Shown: positions 1 through 11,144 of the stretch, piece after piece
Position numbering within the stretch: position 1 is the stretch's first letter
Layout: each line of letters opens with the position of its first letter
DNA from: Deinandra increscens subsp. villosa
Taxonomy: Eukaryota; Streptophyta; Magnoliopsida; Asterales; Asteraceae
Direction of reading: 5' to 3'
Length of the DNA: 64,000 nt
Assembly: GCA_039602395.1 (NCBI GenBank)
Contig: JBCNJP010000010.1
Location: forward strand, 91,916,000-91,979,999
The notes under the pieces: generated by a model
Told to the model about the DNA's origin: nothing
What the model saw: the letters and a program-made list of their open reading frames with translations, nothing else
Database searches by the model: none
Position numbers and translations under genes: made by a program

Positions 1-488
1 ATGTCACCAAAGTAAAAGCTGAATTTTCTCGATTAGCAAAGAATGGACATTTTTCACCTGAGGAGAAAATTTCTGGAAAACATGAAGGATTGGGTTTTCA
101 CAGGATGCAAAACAATGCTGAGAAGGTTCCAGCATCATCATCTCAAGATTTGAAGAAATTAAAGATGAAACAAGTGAAGAAGGAAGTGTTTCAAGCTGAT
201 AAAATTCAACCCGAGCGGTTTTACAAACTCAAGGGTTCGGATCAATTATTTTCTGACAAAGAATTTCCTCTTCATTGTGTTGATGCTCGGAAGATTGCTG
301 AGGTCTTTGTGAAAGCTACCATTTCTTTTGAAAGTTCTCAATCTCGAAGCCCTACATCCAAATGGGTACACCTCAATTGGAGTCCGTATGAGAAAGATAG
401 AAGAAAAAATATTTTTCCGGCAAATGATATTGTGTTAACTAGATTTATTATTATAGGTTTATTGTTAGCATACCGAATTCATTTGTAA
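1..488 (+). pseudogene. Copia gag fragment (E2-related)
   Basis: The frame running from about 90 encodes FYKLKGSDQLFSDKEFPL followed by a CVDARKIAEVF block. The same block is found in the E2 gag at 40603 and 54146 (KGSDTIFSDVVFPL, then CVDPTRVAKVF), so this is a piece of a related copia gag or polyprotein spacer. It has no zinc knuckle, protease or polymerase and it runs off the left edge. After about residue 90 the reading frame no longer resembles E2. It lies inside or next to the CACTA end at 638-877, so it may be host-element sequence or captured DNA. I see no promoter. Confidence 0.5.
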
Positions 489-637
489 ACTCATATTAAC
501 TTTGTAATGTTGCTATATATATGAAATGCATTGTTTTGCATATATGTATTTTACTTTGCATTATCAGGTTAATGGTTATTTAATGTAGAAATTAGTGATA
601 ATATAAAAAAATATTTTTTTTAATTTTTCTAAATCCA

Positions 638-877
638 TGACGCGCAAAAATGCGTGTCATCTCCTTTTATGACGGGGGCTTCCTTGACGCGCATTTTATG
701 ACGCGCTTTGAGCGTCATAAAATGCGCGTCATCGTTTGCGCGTCAAGACCAGGATGACATGCATTTTGCGTGTCAAGAAGCTTCTTGACATGGCCTTCCT
801 TGACGCGCAAATGCGCGTCATCTGACCCCTTTCTTGACACGCATTGCGCGTCAAGAAAGGCATTTTTTGTAGTAGTG
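638..877. mobile_element. Right end of a CACTA (En/Spm) transposon
   Basis: The sequence ends in TTTTTTGTAGTAGTG, the reverse complement of CACTACTACAAAAAA, a classic CACTA terminal inverted repeat. The 240 bases inside it are packed with short inverted words, TGACGCGCA and TGCGCGTCA, repeated in both orientations. They match the expected subterminal binding-site arrays of CACTA elements. The left end lies outside the window, so the 3-bp target duplication (here it would be ccg at 878-880) cannot be checked. No transposase is visible in the 1-637 part. Confidence 0.75.
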
Positions 878-880
878 CCG

Positions 881-3850
881 GTAACTCTGATTGAAGGTTT
901 CACTAGCGGACTGGCAGTGCTCCCACTACCACGAAAATCCCTCACCAGTTTTATTGAACCTTTCCTAGAACATTTTTCTTTCAGTTACTTGGTATAAAGA
1001 ATGTAGAGAAGTGTAGAGGAGAAGTGTATTTTTGGTGTGAAATTATATGGTTATGTATTTGTAGAGTAAAATTTCCATTTATACACGTTAGATTATGATT
1101 AGGAGCAGAAACACTCAAAACTTACATGGAAATGGAAAGCAATCATGCAAAAAGTTGCGTCTGTAACCCTTTTTGGATAGTAAAAGTAAGACGTTTAAAA
1201 ATTACATTAATAGATCTAGATGTCACAACATTACTATGCATGACCCTAGACCCGGAGATAACTTTTTAAATGGGGTATGATTGTTGAACGTGAACGGTCA
1301 ATAACATGGAAGCCACAACACCTAGTAGTAGGCGTGAAGTTAAACCGCAAAAAGAAGTTGTGACAGTCGTGACGCTGTGGCTGCTTAGCTGCGGTCAACT
1401 CCTCCTCGCGTATACATTGTTATGATTGTTATTTGGAAAGATACGAAAGAAATTGTTATGATTGTTATTTAGAAAGATACGAAAGAAAGCGCTCAAGGGT
1501 TAAAAGAGAACTTAATAAAAGTTCTATAATTTATTGTATTTTATAGTTTCTTTAAAATTGTTTAAGGATTTAAACATTTATGGAGTGATCACGACGTATG
1601 AACAAGTCATATGTCAGCGCTAGATTGATTGAATGTTGTTACACTCACACAATCACACATGACAATATTTACAGGCTTACAACTTCGAGCTTGTGTTGTT
1701 ATATATGTTGATGTCATGAAGCCAAACGTAAGATACACAAAGTCCACATTATCTTCAACTATGCAGTGAATCCGATGCTACATAATACTTATGAGGCAAC
1801 TAGAAAGATATGTTGTGATGACAAATATTCTCAACCTTTTCTGCAGATAAAATTAAATTCTAATAGGAAAGTAACCTTTCATATGTTCGTCAGTGGATGT
1901 CTTTGTATGGAATCACTATATGACCCCGCCTTTTCATTTCTCAACTCCTGGGTACAAATGGAAATAGGGAGAACAATTATTTTACTAGTCTACTTGAGTT
2001 TTAATTTAATTTAATTAACGACTGTACATGTACTAAAATTAGCTAGTTGTTTTCCAACCGCGTGTTACGACGGTAATATGTTAAACAAAAGTTAATGTAA
2101 AAAGATTCTGGCACATCTATGTCGTAATTAAATCAATACCCTTTAAACCCTAAATCTAACTCCTTAACTCTTAAACCTAAATGCTAAAATCTATAAGAAT
2201 CATAAAAGTACACAGCGGACGCTAAAAAAAAAACTACAAAAGAACTGTAGTTAATCCATCGGTCCATGACATAGGATGGCAATACCGTAGTTAAATATTT
2301 TTTTAATAAATACACTTGGAGATGTATTGACCCCTAATTCTAAAAACATAACACTGAATCCTTAGCCTTAGCCCTAAACCCTATATTGTTTTGTATATAT
2401 CATATATGAATATGATATGATGTGATATGGTTTATCCGGCCACATATCCAGCGGCTCAAATTTGAACAAAATTAATACGATGGTGTTTGATTAAAATAAA
2501 ATCAGCACGTCATACTAAGAGTACATGTCTAAAAGTAATATATTTTTTAAGTAGTTAAGAGTAAAACAATATATGTATAGAGTTAATTTATATATATTTA
2601 AATGTAAATCCGATTAAATCAGATAAAAATTCTTAATTGTTAGCCTGGTTAGTTTTTGAATGAAATCAACTCCGAGACGTTATTTGGTCTGGTTTTAAAC
2701 AACACTTATACCAAAACGTTGATAAAAATAACAAAGTTACAGCGTCGTGTATTAAAACTTTACTAAGGTGATAGAGATTTATAACTATGTTAGGAAAAGA
2801 ATACATGTATAAATTTAAGGTTTCTATGTTTTGGCGAGTGTCCTTTTTGGTAAAATTGTATAGGAGATGGAAGCGCAATTTGATATGACCGCCAGACAAA
2901 AAGAATTCTTCGGATGTCTACGAGCGTCACATGCTCAAGATTTCCTCCAGGTTATCCCCATTGGCAGTTTGGGCCAACACATGTCACCAGTGGAATACCG
3001 TGCTATTCTCAAATACCGCCTTATGATTCCCAACGGGTCATGCATGGCAATGTTATAACCCCTGGATCTATGAATGTTGTTTTCACACGGCTTAATTTTG
3101 CCATTCAGACTGATTTGGCGACGCATCTTGTTGTCCGCCTCCCTTGTAATTGTAATTTCTTAAATCTCAATATTAAAAAAAAGAAAAGTTCGAGATGTTA
3201 TGAGAAAAAGAAAATAAAAGGCTAAACTTATTATTTTCAAACACAAGTGGTATATTTGTAGAATAAACCCGGAAAAAAGAATGGGAAATCCAAAAATTCA
3301 ACCCTCGTGGAGGGTGTATTGAACTAGGCCGAAACCACCACAACAGAAGTCAGTAACCTCCTTTTACAATTTTTAGAAAATGTTACTAACCTCTTTTTAC
3401 AATTTTTCTAAAAATGTTACTACAATAATAAACAAAATTAATCGTGATATGATTTCGGCTACTCCGGAATCTAGACGATGTTGAATTCTTGTTATATGGA
3501 AATGTAAAGAACAACCTAAAATAGGCAATGGTCGGTGCTTCTTACTAGTATATGTGGTTTTCTTGCAAATTTTCACTCGAAATTGATATATATATACTAG
3601 AAGTTGCTAGTTTGTTGTGGATTGTTATGCACTGGAATCATTTTTAAAAATAAAGTCGGCAATACTATTACGTCCACAAGTATGTATACTTTTAATGAAA
3701 TTTTGCACACTTATACGCTTTAAATTTATAAAAAATGATAACCTGGTTTTACTGAATATGATATATAAGGGAAAGTGTACACATCTTATATGTAATATAG
3801 TGTTTGCAACATCACACTTTTGTTCAATGATACAATAACTCTTAACACTA
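881..3850. other. Unassigned AT-rich region
   Basis: I see no gene that I can support here. Short open frames exist (for example 1766-2014 and 2867-3225) but none has a recognisable motif, a good start context or a conserved partner elsewhere in the window. The stretch just after the CACTA end (881-990) reads as a short open frame and could be a target exon. Around 2140-2180 and 2330-2380 there are a few CCTAAA-like words, too degenerate to call telomeric. Confidence 0.5.
1416..1487. repeat. Two-copy 36-bp tandem repeat
   Basis: A unit beginning ATTGTTATGATTGTTATTT and ending GATACGAAAGAA occurs twice head to tail with a single base difference (TTTGG versus TTTAG). It is a simple local duplication in otherwise unassigned DNA. 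Confidence 0.8.
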
Positions 3851-4433
3851 AGGGGCTGTTTGGATACCACTGAACTGCCTCTGAATCTAACCGAATCAGA
3901 GGCTAGGCTGGTTCAGTGGTGTTTGGTTGGCGGTCTGAACGAAGGGCACGTCTGACCGAATCAGTGAGGGGGACGACACGAAACCATGCAGGGGCAGCGT
4001 GAGCTGAGATGAGGAAGAAAAAACGAGCAGCGAGCTCCAGGCAACGATGAGGAAGGAAAAAAATGAGAACTATTCGCACGAACCCGGGTTTTCTGAGTTG
4101 CATTCGTGTGGGCATCGCATTGTTTTCAAGAAATTTGAACCAAATTTGCACCCCCCCCCCCTTCCCCCCGCGCGCGGGTAGGTACTAGAGTAAAACATAA
4201 CATAAGAACATAATATGTCATGAAAGTTTGCATATATAAACCAACCATGTTTTTGTTCCCAAACCAATGTGGGACAAGATAAATGAAAGAAAAAAATTTG
4301 ATATTTGTTTGTTAATTTTAGAATTTCATTCAAAGTCCAACCAAACATGTCTTTACTGGTTCACAGTCTCTTATTTAATCAGACATTTTACTGGTTCAGC
4401 ACTTAATAATACAGACACTGCCAAAATGCCCCT
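3851..4433. mobile_element. Possible non-autonomous hAT-like element
   Basis: The left edge reads AGGGGCTGTTTGG and the right edge, reversed, reads AGGGGCATTTTGG, which would be an 11 of 13 terminal inverted repeat. The interior has repeated ACTGGTTCA / CTGAAC words, as I recall from plant hAT-type MITEs. No 8-bp target duplication is visible (taacacta versus aaatcatt), so the boundaries are uncertain. An 11-base C run lies at 4151-4161, followed by a GC-rich tract, which may be an assembly weak spot. It encodes no transposase. Confidence 0.35.
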
Positions 4434-4790
4434 AAATCATTTTTGTTGTATAGCAAAACATAAAATAAGGGCTTTTATCAAATATACAACATAAAAGTAA
4501 AAAAATGAAACTGTCATTCATAAAGTAATATCAGTTTGGATTGATTATCCACTTTACAACACTAACTATTTTATGAACTATCAATCACAAACTTGAATTT
4601 GTTCATCAATTTGAAATTAAGTTTTCTATTTCATTTTTATTTATTTACTCTAATGTTTTTCATTTATTTAATATAAATATATTTACTTTTTTTATATTAA
4701 GTCTCATATGTTCGACCCCTTAAAAATAAACTCATTTTCTCATTGAGCGAAACGTATGAAATACTCAATTGTGTGATTAGGGGAGTGATT
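4434..4790. other. AT-rich spacer, nothing recognised
   Basis: Homopolymer-rich AT sequence without a convincing open frame, repeat or RNA signature. Confidence 0.5.
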
Positions 4791-4799
4791 AAGTCCCAC

Positions 4800-5410
4800 A
4801 AATTTTTTTTTAACAGTCTCATCAAGGCCCGATTACCCGGAGTTACATCTAGCAAACATGTTACTCATGACACCCGCGAAATGCTGACAGTGTAAGTAAC
4901 CGAGACCTTCCGTTTGAACCGTCCCCTAGAAAAATTCACCACCAACAGAGGTAAAACCGGGTGCCTCAAGGATCGAACCTACGACCTCATGGCCACTGGG
5001 TGTCCTACTTTCGACGAATGACCGACCTATTTTTTATAACCCATGAAACTTTATTTAACGAGTTATGTTAATTATGTTTAGTTTTTTTTTTTGAACGACC
5101 AATAAACATAGAATTGTCCAGGTACTCCGTATGGGGTGACCCAATGGCAAAAGGTCACCGCCAGCTGCACTAACCTAGCCGCACGGAGCCCTTAAACACA
5201 CCCAAGTTATCTCAAGTTCCGGGAAAAACCACCCACCCAAAGGCCAACTAGTGATAAAACCTGGTCGCTCTCAGGATCGAACAAAAGACAACAAGATCCT
5301 GGCTTCTTTCATAGAGCCCTCATGTCTTAGAACAATATTGCTCGAAGCAATGATAGAACTTGGGTCACTTGAACTCAAGGTGATCACCTTAACCACTCCA
5401 ACAACATGCT
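4800..5410 (-). repeat. Minus-strand tRNA-derived SINE-like sequence
   Basis: On the minus strand there are box B-like words, GGTTCGATCC (complement of 4970-4979) and GTTCGATCCTGAG (near 5272). A tRNA-like TGGTTAAGGTGATC then GAGTTCAAG pair lies near 5350-5400. These look like internal RNA polymerase III promoter pieces of tRNA-derived SINEs. The box A to box B spacing is only convincing for the 5350-5400 module, and I cannot see clean ends or target duplications. It may instead be decayed repeat DNA of another class. Confidence 0.3.
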
Positions 5411-5724
5411 ATTTGCTTAATAATGTTTAGTAATTAAGTAGATCCTTTTACAATTATCATATAGTTACAATATTTTTATTTAGTAAACCATACTAACTTG
5501 AAAATTAGTAATTAATCAGCTAATAAATTTATTTAATTAATTATAAAAAAATCAATTTAAAAATATGTCTAATATATAATTTCATCTTATTAAATTAAAT
5601 CTTTTAATTCATAATTACTTATATATTATAGGGATGGTTAACACAGAGAACACGCTTGCTTGGCTGCTTCATGTGTTGACTATTCGATCTATATATATAC
5701 AGACGATTCCATTAGATGAACATA

Positions 5725-5950
5725 CGGATCGATTGGCGCAATTGTTATACGCTTTGCCTTACATGGAGGGGACCCGGGTTCGAAACCTGGGATCCCCATT
5801 TCGGAAGGAATATTTTTTTTCGTTTCAGATATTTCTTGTACATTATATCAATCGTTTCCACTTTGTAAACCAATAGAGGTTGTGCCCCAGTGGTTGGAGG
5901 CTTTGGTTTGCGATTTGAGGTCGCATGTTTGAATGCTGGGAACCCCATGT
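5725..5950 (+). repeat. Two tRNA-like (SINE-type) modules
   Basis: The first module has TTGGCGCAATTGTTATACGC followed about 35 bases later by GGGTTCGAAACC. The second has GTGCCCCAGTGGTTGGAGG followed about 35 bases later by TGTTTGAATGC. Both orders and spacings fit box A and box B of tRNA-derived RNA polymerase III promoters. Neither folds into a complete tRNA by eye, and each is followed by a T-rich tract, as in SINE tails. I call them SINE-like rather than tRNA genes. Confidence 0.45.
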
Positions 5951-6001
5951 TGGCCGAATTTTTTTTCATATTTTTTTCATTTTTTTCAGATAAAAAAATG
6001 T

Positions 6002-6115
6002 TTATGTTATGTATATTCGCTCTCTTTTTTTTCTAAATTTTCTTCCCTTCATTCATATTGAACTTTACGAATGGTACATAACGGATTTTTATCGTCACAA
6101 CGCGCGCCAATGCTT
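6002..6115. repeat. Left copy of a ~110-bp repeat flanking the gypsy element
   Basis: This stretch (GTTTATG..., CTCTCTTTTTT, CATTCATATTG, ACTTTAC) is repeated with differences at 9578-9685, immediately right of the gypsy insertion. The element therefore sits between two diverged copies of the same sequence, which were presumably a tandem pair before insertion. Confidence 0.6.
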
Positions 6116-7489
6116 TAAATATTTTTTTAAAGGCGTTTATGTCACACCCCCAAATAACCACTAACGGAGTTTATACCTTTAAGAGGTGCGAACAAACCAG
6201 GACCACAACCATTAGTTACAAATACTAAACGAATCAGAGTTAAGTCCAATGTTCATAAATACAACAGTTTAAAATACGCAGCGGAATAAAAACATAAGTC
6301 TCTCAGCACTAACCACGTGCTTTAATTACAAAACATAAATTGTCGTTAAATTCCCGAATTTAGTTTAAAATAAAAGTAAGTATCTTCTTGTGCCATGCCA
6401 ACCTCCAGTGGATACTCTTCGACGATCTGCAAAAGTGAAAACCACACAAGTGTCAACCTAACGGTTGGTGAGTTCACGGTGGGCATGACATGCATTAGCC
6501 CGGTCTCATAATCGTATTCATCAACATATAAATAAGTAATAGATTTGCAAAACATTGCCAAGTGTTGAATTACCGAATATGCACTAGTTAAGTAAAAGTT
6601 AAAGCGGTCAACCGATATCGCGGGTAGCTAATCCGGTTTCCATGCACTAAGGAAGTCGTACTAGGGCTGAAAGCTGACGTAACAGAGTTCGGCATTTGCC
6701 GATGGTTGGTGCCTCCAGTTGTGTCCCATTTGGGAGGCCCACAACTAAAACAGGCTGATATTGAACTCCGTTCGGCCTCCAACCGGTTGGTTACACATTT
6801 GTGTACCGCGGAGCAGGGTTTGTCAAACCCTTAGTAGATCTACCCAACATCCCCTCGCTTCTCAGATCAATAGTACTAAATTGAGGACTTTTAAGTTTTT
6901 AAGGCATCCTTAGAAATCATGTGATATCATTTGGTTTAGACTTTAACCTACACTAGTCATATTAAAAATGTTTATTCTGGATTTCATTTGAAATCCTAAA
7001 AAGAGTTTAAGTGTCAAAATGGTCGTTTCCGGATTTCAATTGAAACCCCAAGGATGGACAGTTGCAAGTGCTCCCCATAAAACACTCCAACTTCCACAAC
7101 AGGTATCCCATTTGGTAATATCTCAAAATGTCAGCGTTGTTTTTCGTTAAGTTCATTCGTTGTGTCCCAAACGGGCTCACAATTAAAGGGTTAGTGAAAC
7201 TCACCTTAGGTTGCTCAGCTACACTTGCTAATTAATCCAATTATTGCTTAACGAAGACCTATGAACACGTTTAGGTCTTAAGTGTTAGTTTTGTGTCTAA
7301 TCATTAACTTATCGTCACTATGGCCCATAACATAGCACGTTGGAACTACGACACGACATAACGACACACGACACCGATGGTTGATCATAAACAAGGGTTC
7401 ACATATTACAGAAATCATAGTATGTTTCATCATAGCATAATCATGTAGGTCATAGCATAACATTCAAATAAGTTGCACAAGTTTGGGTT

Positions 7490-7795
7490 TAGGTCTGGTC
7501 ACAGTTTCGCTAGCAGTTTCGCTAGGCAGTTTCGCTGTGTACACGGGCAGCACTTTCGCTAGGCAATACCCGATGACACAGTTTCGCTAGGCTAGTTTCG
7601 CTCGAAACTGTTGGCACAGTTTCGCTAGCCTAGTTTTGCCCGAAACTGGTTTGAACTTTCGTTCAGGGAATTTCGCTCGGTAGTTTCATTCACTGGCGAC
7701 ACTACAGTTTCGCTGTATAGTGTCGCCTGAAGGAGATGTACATAATTTCGCTATACAGTTTCGCCCAGAGAACACACAGTGTCGCTGGTCGCGAA
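7490..7795. repeat. AGTTTCGCT word array in the gypsy LTR
   Basis: The nonamer AGTTTCGCT (and variants such as ACTTTCGCT, AGTGTCGCT) recurs many times at irregular spacing, with inverted forms such as CGAAACTG mixed in. A second, shorter cluster lies at 8308-8420 on the other side of the TATA-like block. The words are degenerate rather than a clean tandem repeat. Confidence 0.85.
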
Positions 7796-8283
7796 AAACT
7801 CACAAATCAGCCTAAAAATCAACCTAACAGCTTCCATACTTCATGTGATTCAATATTTAGCATACATAATCATTTACCAACATCATAGAAGCAGTTTTAA
7901 CACCTTAAACATGGATAATCATCATCAAATCACAAAAAACACATTTTAAACCTAAAATGACTAAAATTGCATAAATCTTCATTATGGATGGATTTCAAAC
8001 GTAAAGTTGCAGACTTTATAACAGATCTAGCATCCCTAAACATTATCTCAGAAGATCTAACGATTCTATGGAGATCTAGGCATGCTTTATGAAGAAACAC
8101 ATAGAAAACACATAGAAATGGTTCATGGGACTCACGGTTGATTCTAGGATCGATGGATGATCTTCACAACTCAGAGATGATGGCTGATTCTTGGTGGTTC
8201 TTAGCTGGAATCAGCTGGTCCAGAAGTTTCAGGAGAGTGTGTGTGTTTTTGGAGAAAAGGTGCAAGAATGAGGCTTCTAGGGT

Positions 8284-8303
8284 TTTATAAAATATATATA
8301 TCA
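8284..8303 (-). promoter_or_regulatory. LTR core promoter (TATA)
   Basis: The minus strand reads ATATATATATTTTATAAAAC and is followed downstream by CCCTAGAAGCCTC, a plausible TATA region and leader start. It lies between the two AGTTTCGCT arrays and is consistent with the minus-strand orientation deduced from the pol remnant. Confidence 0.5.
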
Positions 8304-8883
8304 GGGGCTAGTTTCGCTGGCAGTTTCGCTGGCCAAGCGAAACTGGCTCTGATCACGTGTGAGCCAACAGTCTGACTGCCGGGCGACATTATAGTTTCGC
8401 CCGGTAGTTTCGCTGGTAACCAAAAGTGGTCAATTTTACATTCTAAGCAAGATACGCACGATTCATGAATTGTCACGCTATTCACAATACTAAATCATGT
8501 ATTTAAATCACATTGCACATAATGACAATAAACAATTAAACACATAACACATATGGACGGGTTCGGTGATCAACCAAAGGTCGTGGACGTATTCGGCCTA
8601 GTTAAGCATTAGTTACTAAGTTAACACTTATAACGTAACTAACGGAGATTGTCTAACGGAAGTTAATCCTTGAAATTCCCGGATGTCACATCATCCCCTT
8701 GTAAGTGGAATTTTCGTCCCGAAAATTATTCTTGCGTTGTAGCGTTCGCAGTTTCAGCTGTCGTGGTTACTTGTCGTTGCTGGGGAAAGAAGGCAAAAGT
8801 TTAGGGTCGCCACATCCTCCTCCTGTTAAAGGAATTTTGGTCCCCAAAATTAAATCATTCCTTGAGTTTCCGTGGACGTTTGC

Positions 8884-9420
8884 TCAAACAAGTGAGGATA
8901 CTTTTTCTTCATTTGATTCTTCTCGTTCCCAAGTATATTCAGGTCCACGCTTTGAGTTCCATCGAACCTTGACGATCGGAATCTTGCTACGTTTGAGGGC
9001 TTTCTCCTTGCGTCCCATGATTTCTACCGGTTGCTCAATAAATCTCAGATGTTCATCAATTTCCAATTCCTCCAAAGGAATTATCTCGGTGTCTTCAGCC
9101 AGACATTTCTTCAGATTCGAAACGTGAAACACGTTGTGAACTTCATCGAGTTCTGCAGGGAGTCTTAATCGGTAGGCCACCGGGCCTACTTCCCTGATAA
9201 CTTCAAACGGACTGATATAGCGAGGATTCAGCTTTCCACGCTTTCCGAAGCGTATCACTCCTTTCCAAGGAGATACCTTCAATAGCACCTTGTCGCCTAC
9301 CTCGAACTTCAAAGGTTTACGGCGTTTGTCGGCATAGCTCTTTTGCCTATCACGTGCTGCGGCTATCCGTTTTCTGATTTGAATAATTCGTTCCGTTGTA
9401 TCATGAATGATTTCCAATAA
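8884..9420 (-). pseudogene. Gypsy pol 3' end: integrase C-terminus with chromo-like tail
   Basis: The minus-strand frame contains RQKSYADKRRKPLKFEVGD, then VLLKVSPWKGVIRFGKRGKL, NPRYISPFEVI, HNVFHVSNLKKC and, near the end, GPEYTWERE. This is the well-known C-terminal region of plant gypsy polyproteins: the integrase GPY/F-type module and a chromodomain-like end. The frame itself is open for about 180 residues and ends at a stop near 8884. Its N-terminus is replaced by LTR sequence at 9415, so everything upstream in pol is deleted. The family could be Tekay-like, but I cannot assign it firmly. Confidence 0.85.
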
Positions 9421-9577
9421 ACAATTAAACACATAACACATATGGACGGGTTCGGTGATCAACCAAAGGTCGTGGACGTATTCGGCCTAGTTAAGCATTA
9501 GTTACTAAGTTGACACTTATAACGTAACTAACGGAATTGTCTAACGGAAGTTAACCTTGAAATTCCCGGATGTCACA
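9415..9577 (-). repeat. Truncated 5' LTR of the gypsy element
   Basis: From CAATAAACAATTAAACAC to CCCGGATGTCACA this matches 8524-8690 with a few substitutions and a small indel. It is the first part, in sense, of the LTR; the remaining ~2.4 kb and the primer-binding site are deleted. Confidence 0.85.
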
Positions 9578-9685
9578 GTTTATGCTCTCTTTTTTCTAAT
9601 ATTTTTCCTTTATTCATATTGGACTTTACAATGATACATCATGGATTTTTACCGACGCAACGCACACCAATTCTTTTCATGTTCA
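9578..9685. repeat. Right copy of the ~110-bp flanking repeat
   Basis: Matches 6002-6115 in the same orientation and includes the GTTTA target duplication at its left edge. Confidence 0.6.
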
Positions 9686-10338
9686 GAACCACGCCCACCG
9701 CAACGCACAAAAAGTTCTCAACCTAGTTCCATTTACAAGTAGTAGTATTTTTTTTAACAACACAAGTAATAATAATCTGATCCCAATAAATCATCCAATT
9801 AGCCTTTATAATTCGAAAATAATAATATTTTGGACATGATAATTTATAGAACTTTGATATGTTATAAGGGCAATTGCGTGTCTCTTTAGAAACTTTAAAA
9901 GTTGTATATATAACAATATAAAATTTCAATTGCATATATCCCCTTACATAGTTTTTTATAAAAAATAAATTATAGAATGACTATTTTACCTTTAATTACT
10001 CAAATATCGTCAATCGCATATATATCCATTTATTCCAAATCATATACATTGCAAGCATGCCTTTTTTTTTCTTTTGCTCTTCTAGTAAGTTTTTTTTTCT
10101 TCATATTTTAGTTATTTTTTTTTCAACTTCTTTTTTGTTCATGTTTAGTCTTTTTTTATAAATAGCTTGAACAAACATTAAAAAAAGTATAAAACAAACT
10201 TTAAACTTAATTCATTACGGTATCAAAATACAAACCACAAAAGGTTCTACCAAAAATAAGAGTCCCAATCTCTAAAATGTAAAAAACAAGTACCACAATT
10301 TTACTTGACTTTAACTAGTTATTTTTATGAGCTTTTGT
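9686..10338. other. AT-rich spacer
   Basis: Poly-T and poly-A rich DNA without a supported gene. It abuts the long-TIR transposon directly. It does not continue the third-ORF coding sequence seen on the other side of that transposon at 17619, so the two flanks were probably not contiguous before insertion. Confidence 0.5.
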
Positions 10339-10905
10339 CACTACGTCAAAAAGTGGCTTTGGCCACGGTTTTTTTTAAACGCATAGCCACTGTTTTATAA
10401 AAAACATGGCCAAAGGTAAGAAATACTAGTTTTAGCCACACATATTTTGTACCCGTGGCTAAATATATAGCCTTTGGACCCTTTTAACCACGTATTTTTT
10501 TGTTTATGTCACAACAACAATCAGGTGCAGTGGCTTTAGCCACTGTTTTATAAAAACATGTGGCACTTATTTGTCACGCTTAAAAAAAAGTGGCGAAATG
10601 CACCAAACGGCCATGGAATTTTTATGATTTTTAATTCGTGTGACCAAAAAGGAATGTATGGCCACGCTTAAATAATGTTGTGTGACAGAAAAGTAGATTT
10701 TATTACTTAGTAAATTAAAAGAAAACAAGACTATTAAGTATATTTTATGCGTGGCTAAATGTGAGCAATGGCCACGCTTTTTACTTAGTTATGTGATTAA
10801 AAGCTAGTACATATGGCCACTGTAATTAGGTTGTGTGACTAAATAGTAGGTTGTGAGTGACAAAAATCTATTACCTATGGCCACATATATTAACCGTGAC
10901 TAAAT
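10339..10905. repeat. Left terminal inverted repeat
   Basis: Inverted counterpart of 17095-17618, with shared landmarks such as GTGGCTTTGGCCACGG, CAACAACAATCAGGTGCAG and GGCCATGGAATTTTTATGA in the same order. The left arm has one extra ~50-bp segment (around 10750-10800). Confidence 0.85.
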
Positions 10906-11144
10906 GGTAGGTTGTGAGTGACAAAAATCAATATTACGGTCACGGTAAAATATTAAACGCGTGGCGAAAAAGTGACGATTTGTTTCCCTCTAAAACAACG
11001 CGTTTTTTTTTCAATTTTACTAATTCGAGCGGTTTAAAATCTGCTACTCTATATATCATCATCATTGTTATTTTCCTTTACCGCCATCCCTTTGTTGATC
11101 TCAAATTCTCTACACCAATTCGTTTACACCAATTCTGGTATCAA

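Larger units (their letters stand above)
6140..8690 (-). repeat. 3' LTR of the gypsy element (2.55 kb)
   Basis: The plus-strand ends are TGTCACACCCCC and CGGATGTCACA, so the LTR opens TGTGACATCC and closes GGTGTGACA in its own sense, with TG/CA ends. The adjoining AAGGGGATGA on the minus strand is the polypurine tract. At 2551 bp this is a long LTR. It contains a TATA-like block and two arrays of AGTTTCGCT words. The first ~163 bases in sense are duplicated as the 5' LTR stub at 9415-9577. Confidence 0.85.
6140..9577 (-). mobile_element. Deleted Ty3/gypsy retrotransposon with GTTTA target duplication
   Basis: The element is bounded by GTTTA at 6135-6139 and GTTTA at 9578-9582, a perfect 5-bp target duplication. 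It is transcribed from the minus strand. From high to low coordinates it has a 163-bp stub of the 5' LTR (9577-9415), then directly the 3' end of pol (9420-8884), then the typical TTCGGGACGAAAATTCC and a purine tract AAGGGGATGA, then a full 3' LTR. The primer-binding site, gag, protease, RT and most of integrase are gone. They were lost by one deletion from inside the 5' LTR to late pol. It cannot move on its own. Confidence 0.85.

Noticed and set aside
715..945. Open frames over the CACTA subterminal array (both strands)
   Set aside because: They are by-products of the GACGCGCA/TGCGCGTC repeats, which lack stops; no protein family.
2140..2390. CCCTAAA-like words suggesting an interstitial telomere
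   Set aside because: Only scattered single words with unrelated bases between them; not a telomeric tract.
4151..4180. C-run followed by CGCGCG as a Z-DNA or G-quadruplex element
   Set aside because: Too short and low-complexity to claim a function; may reflect sequencing error.
5765..5790. True tRNA gene
   Set aside because: Box B is good, but no complete cloverleaf with acceptor stem can be paired by eye; more like a SINE.
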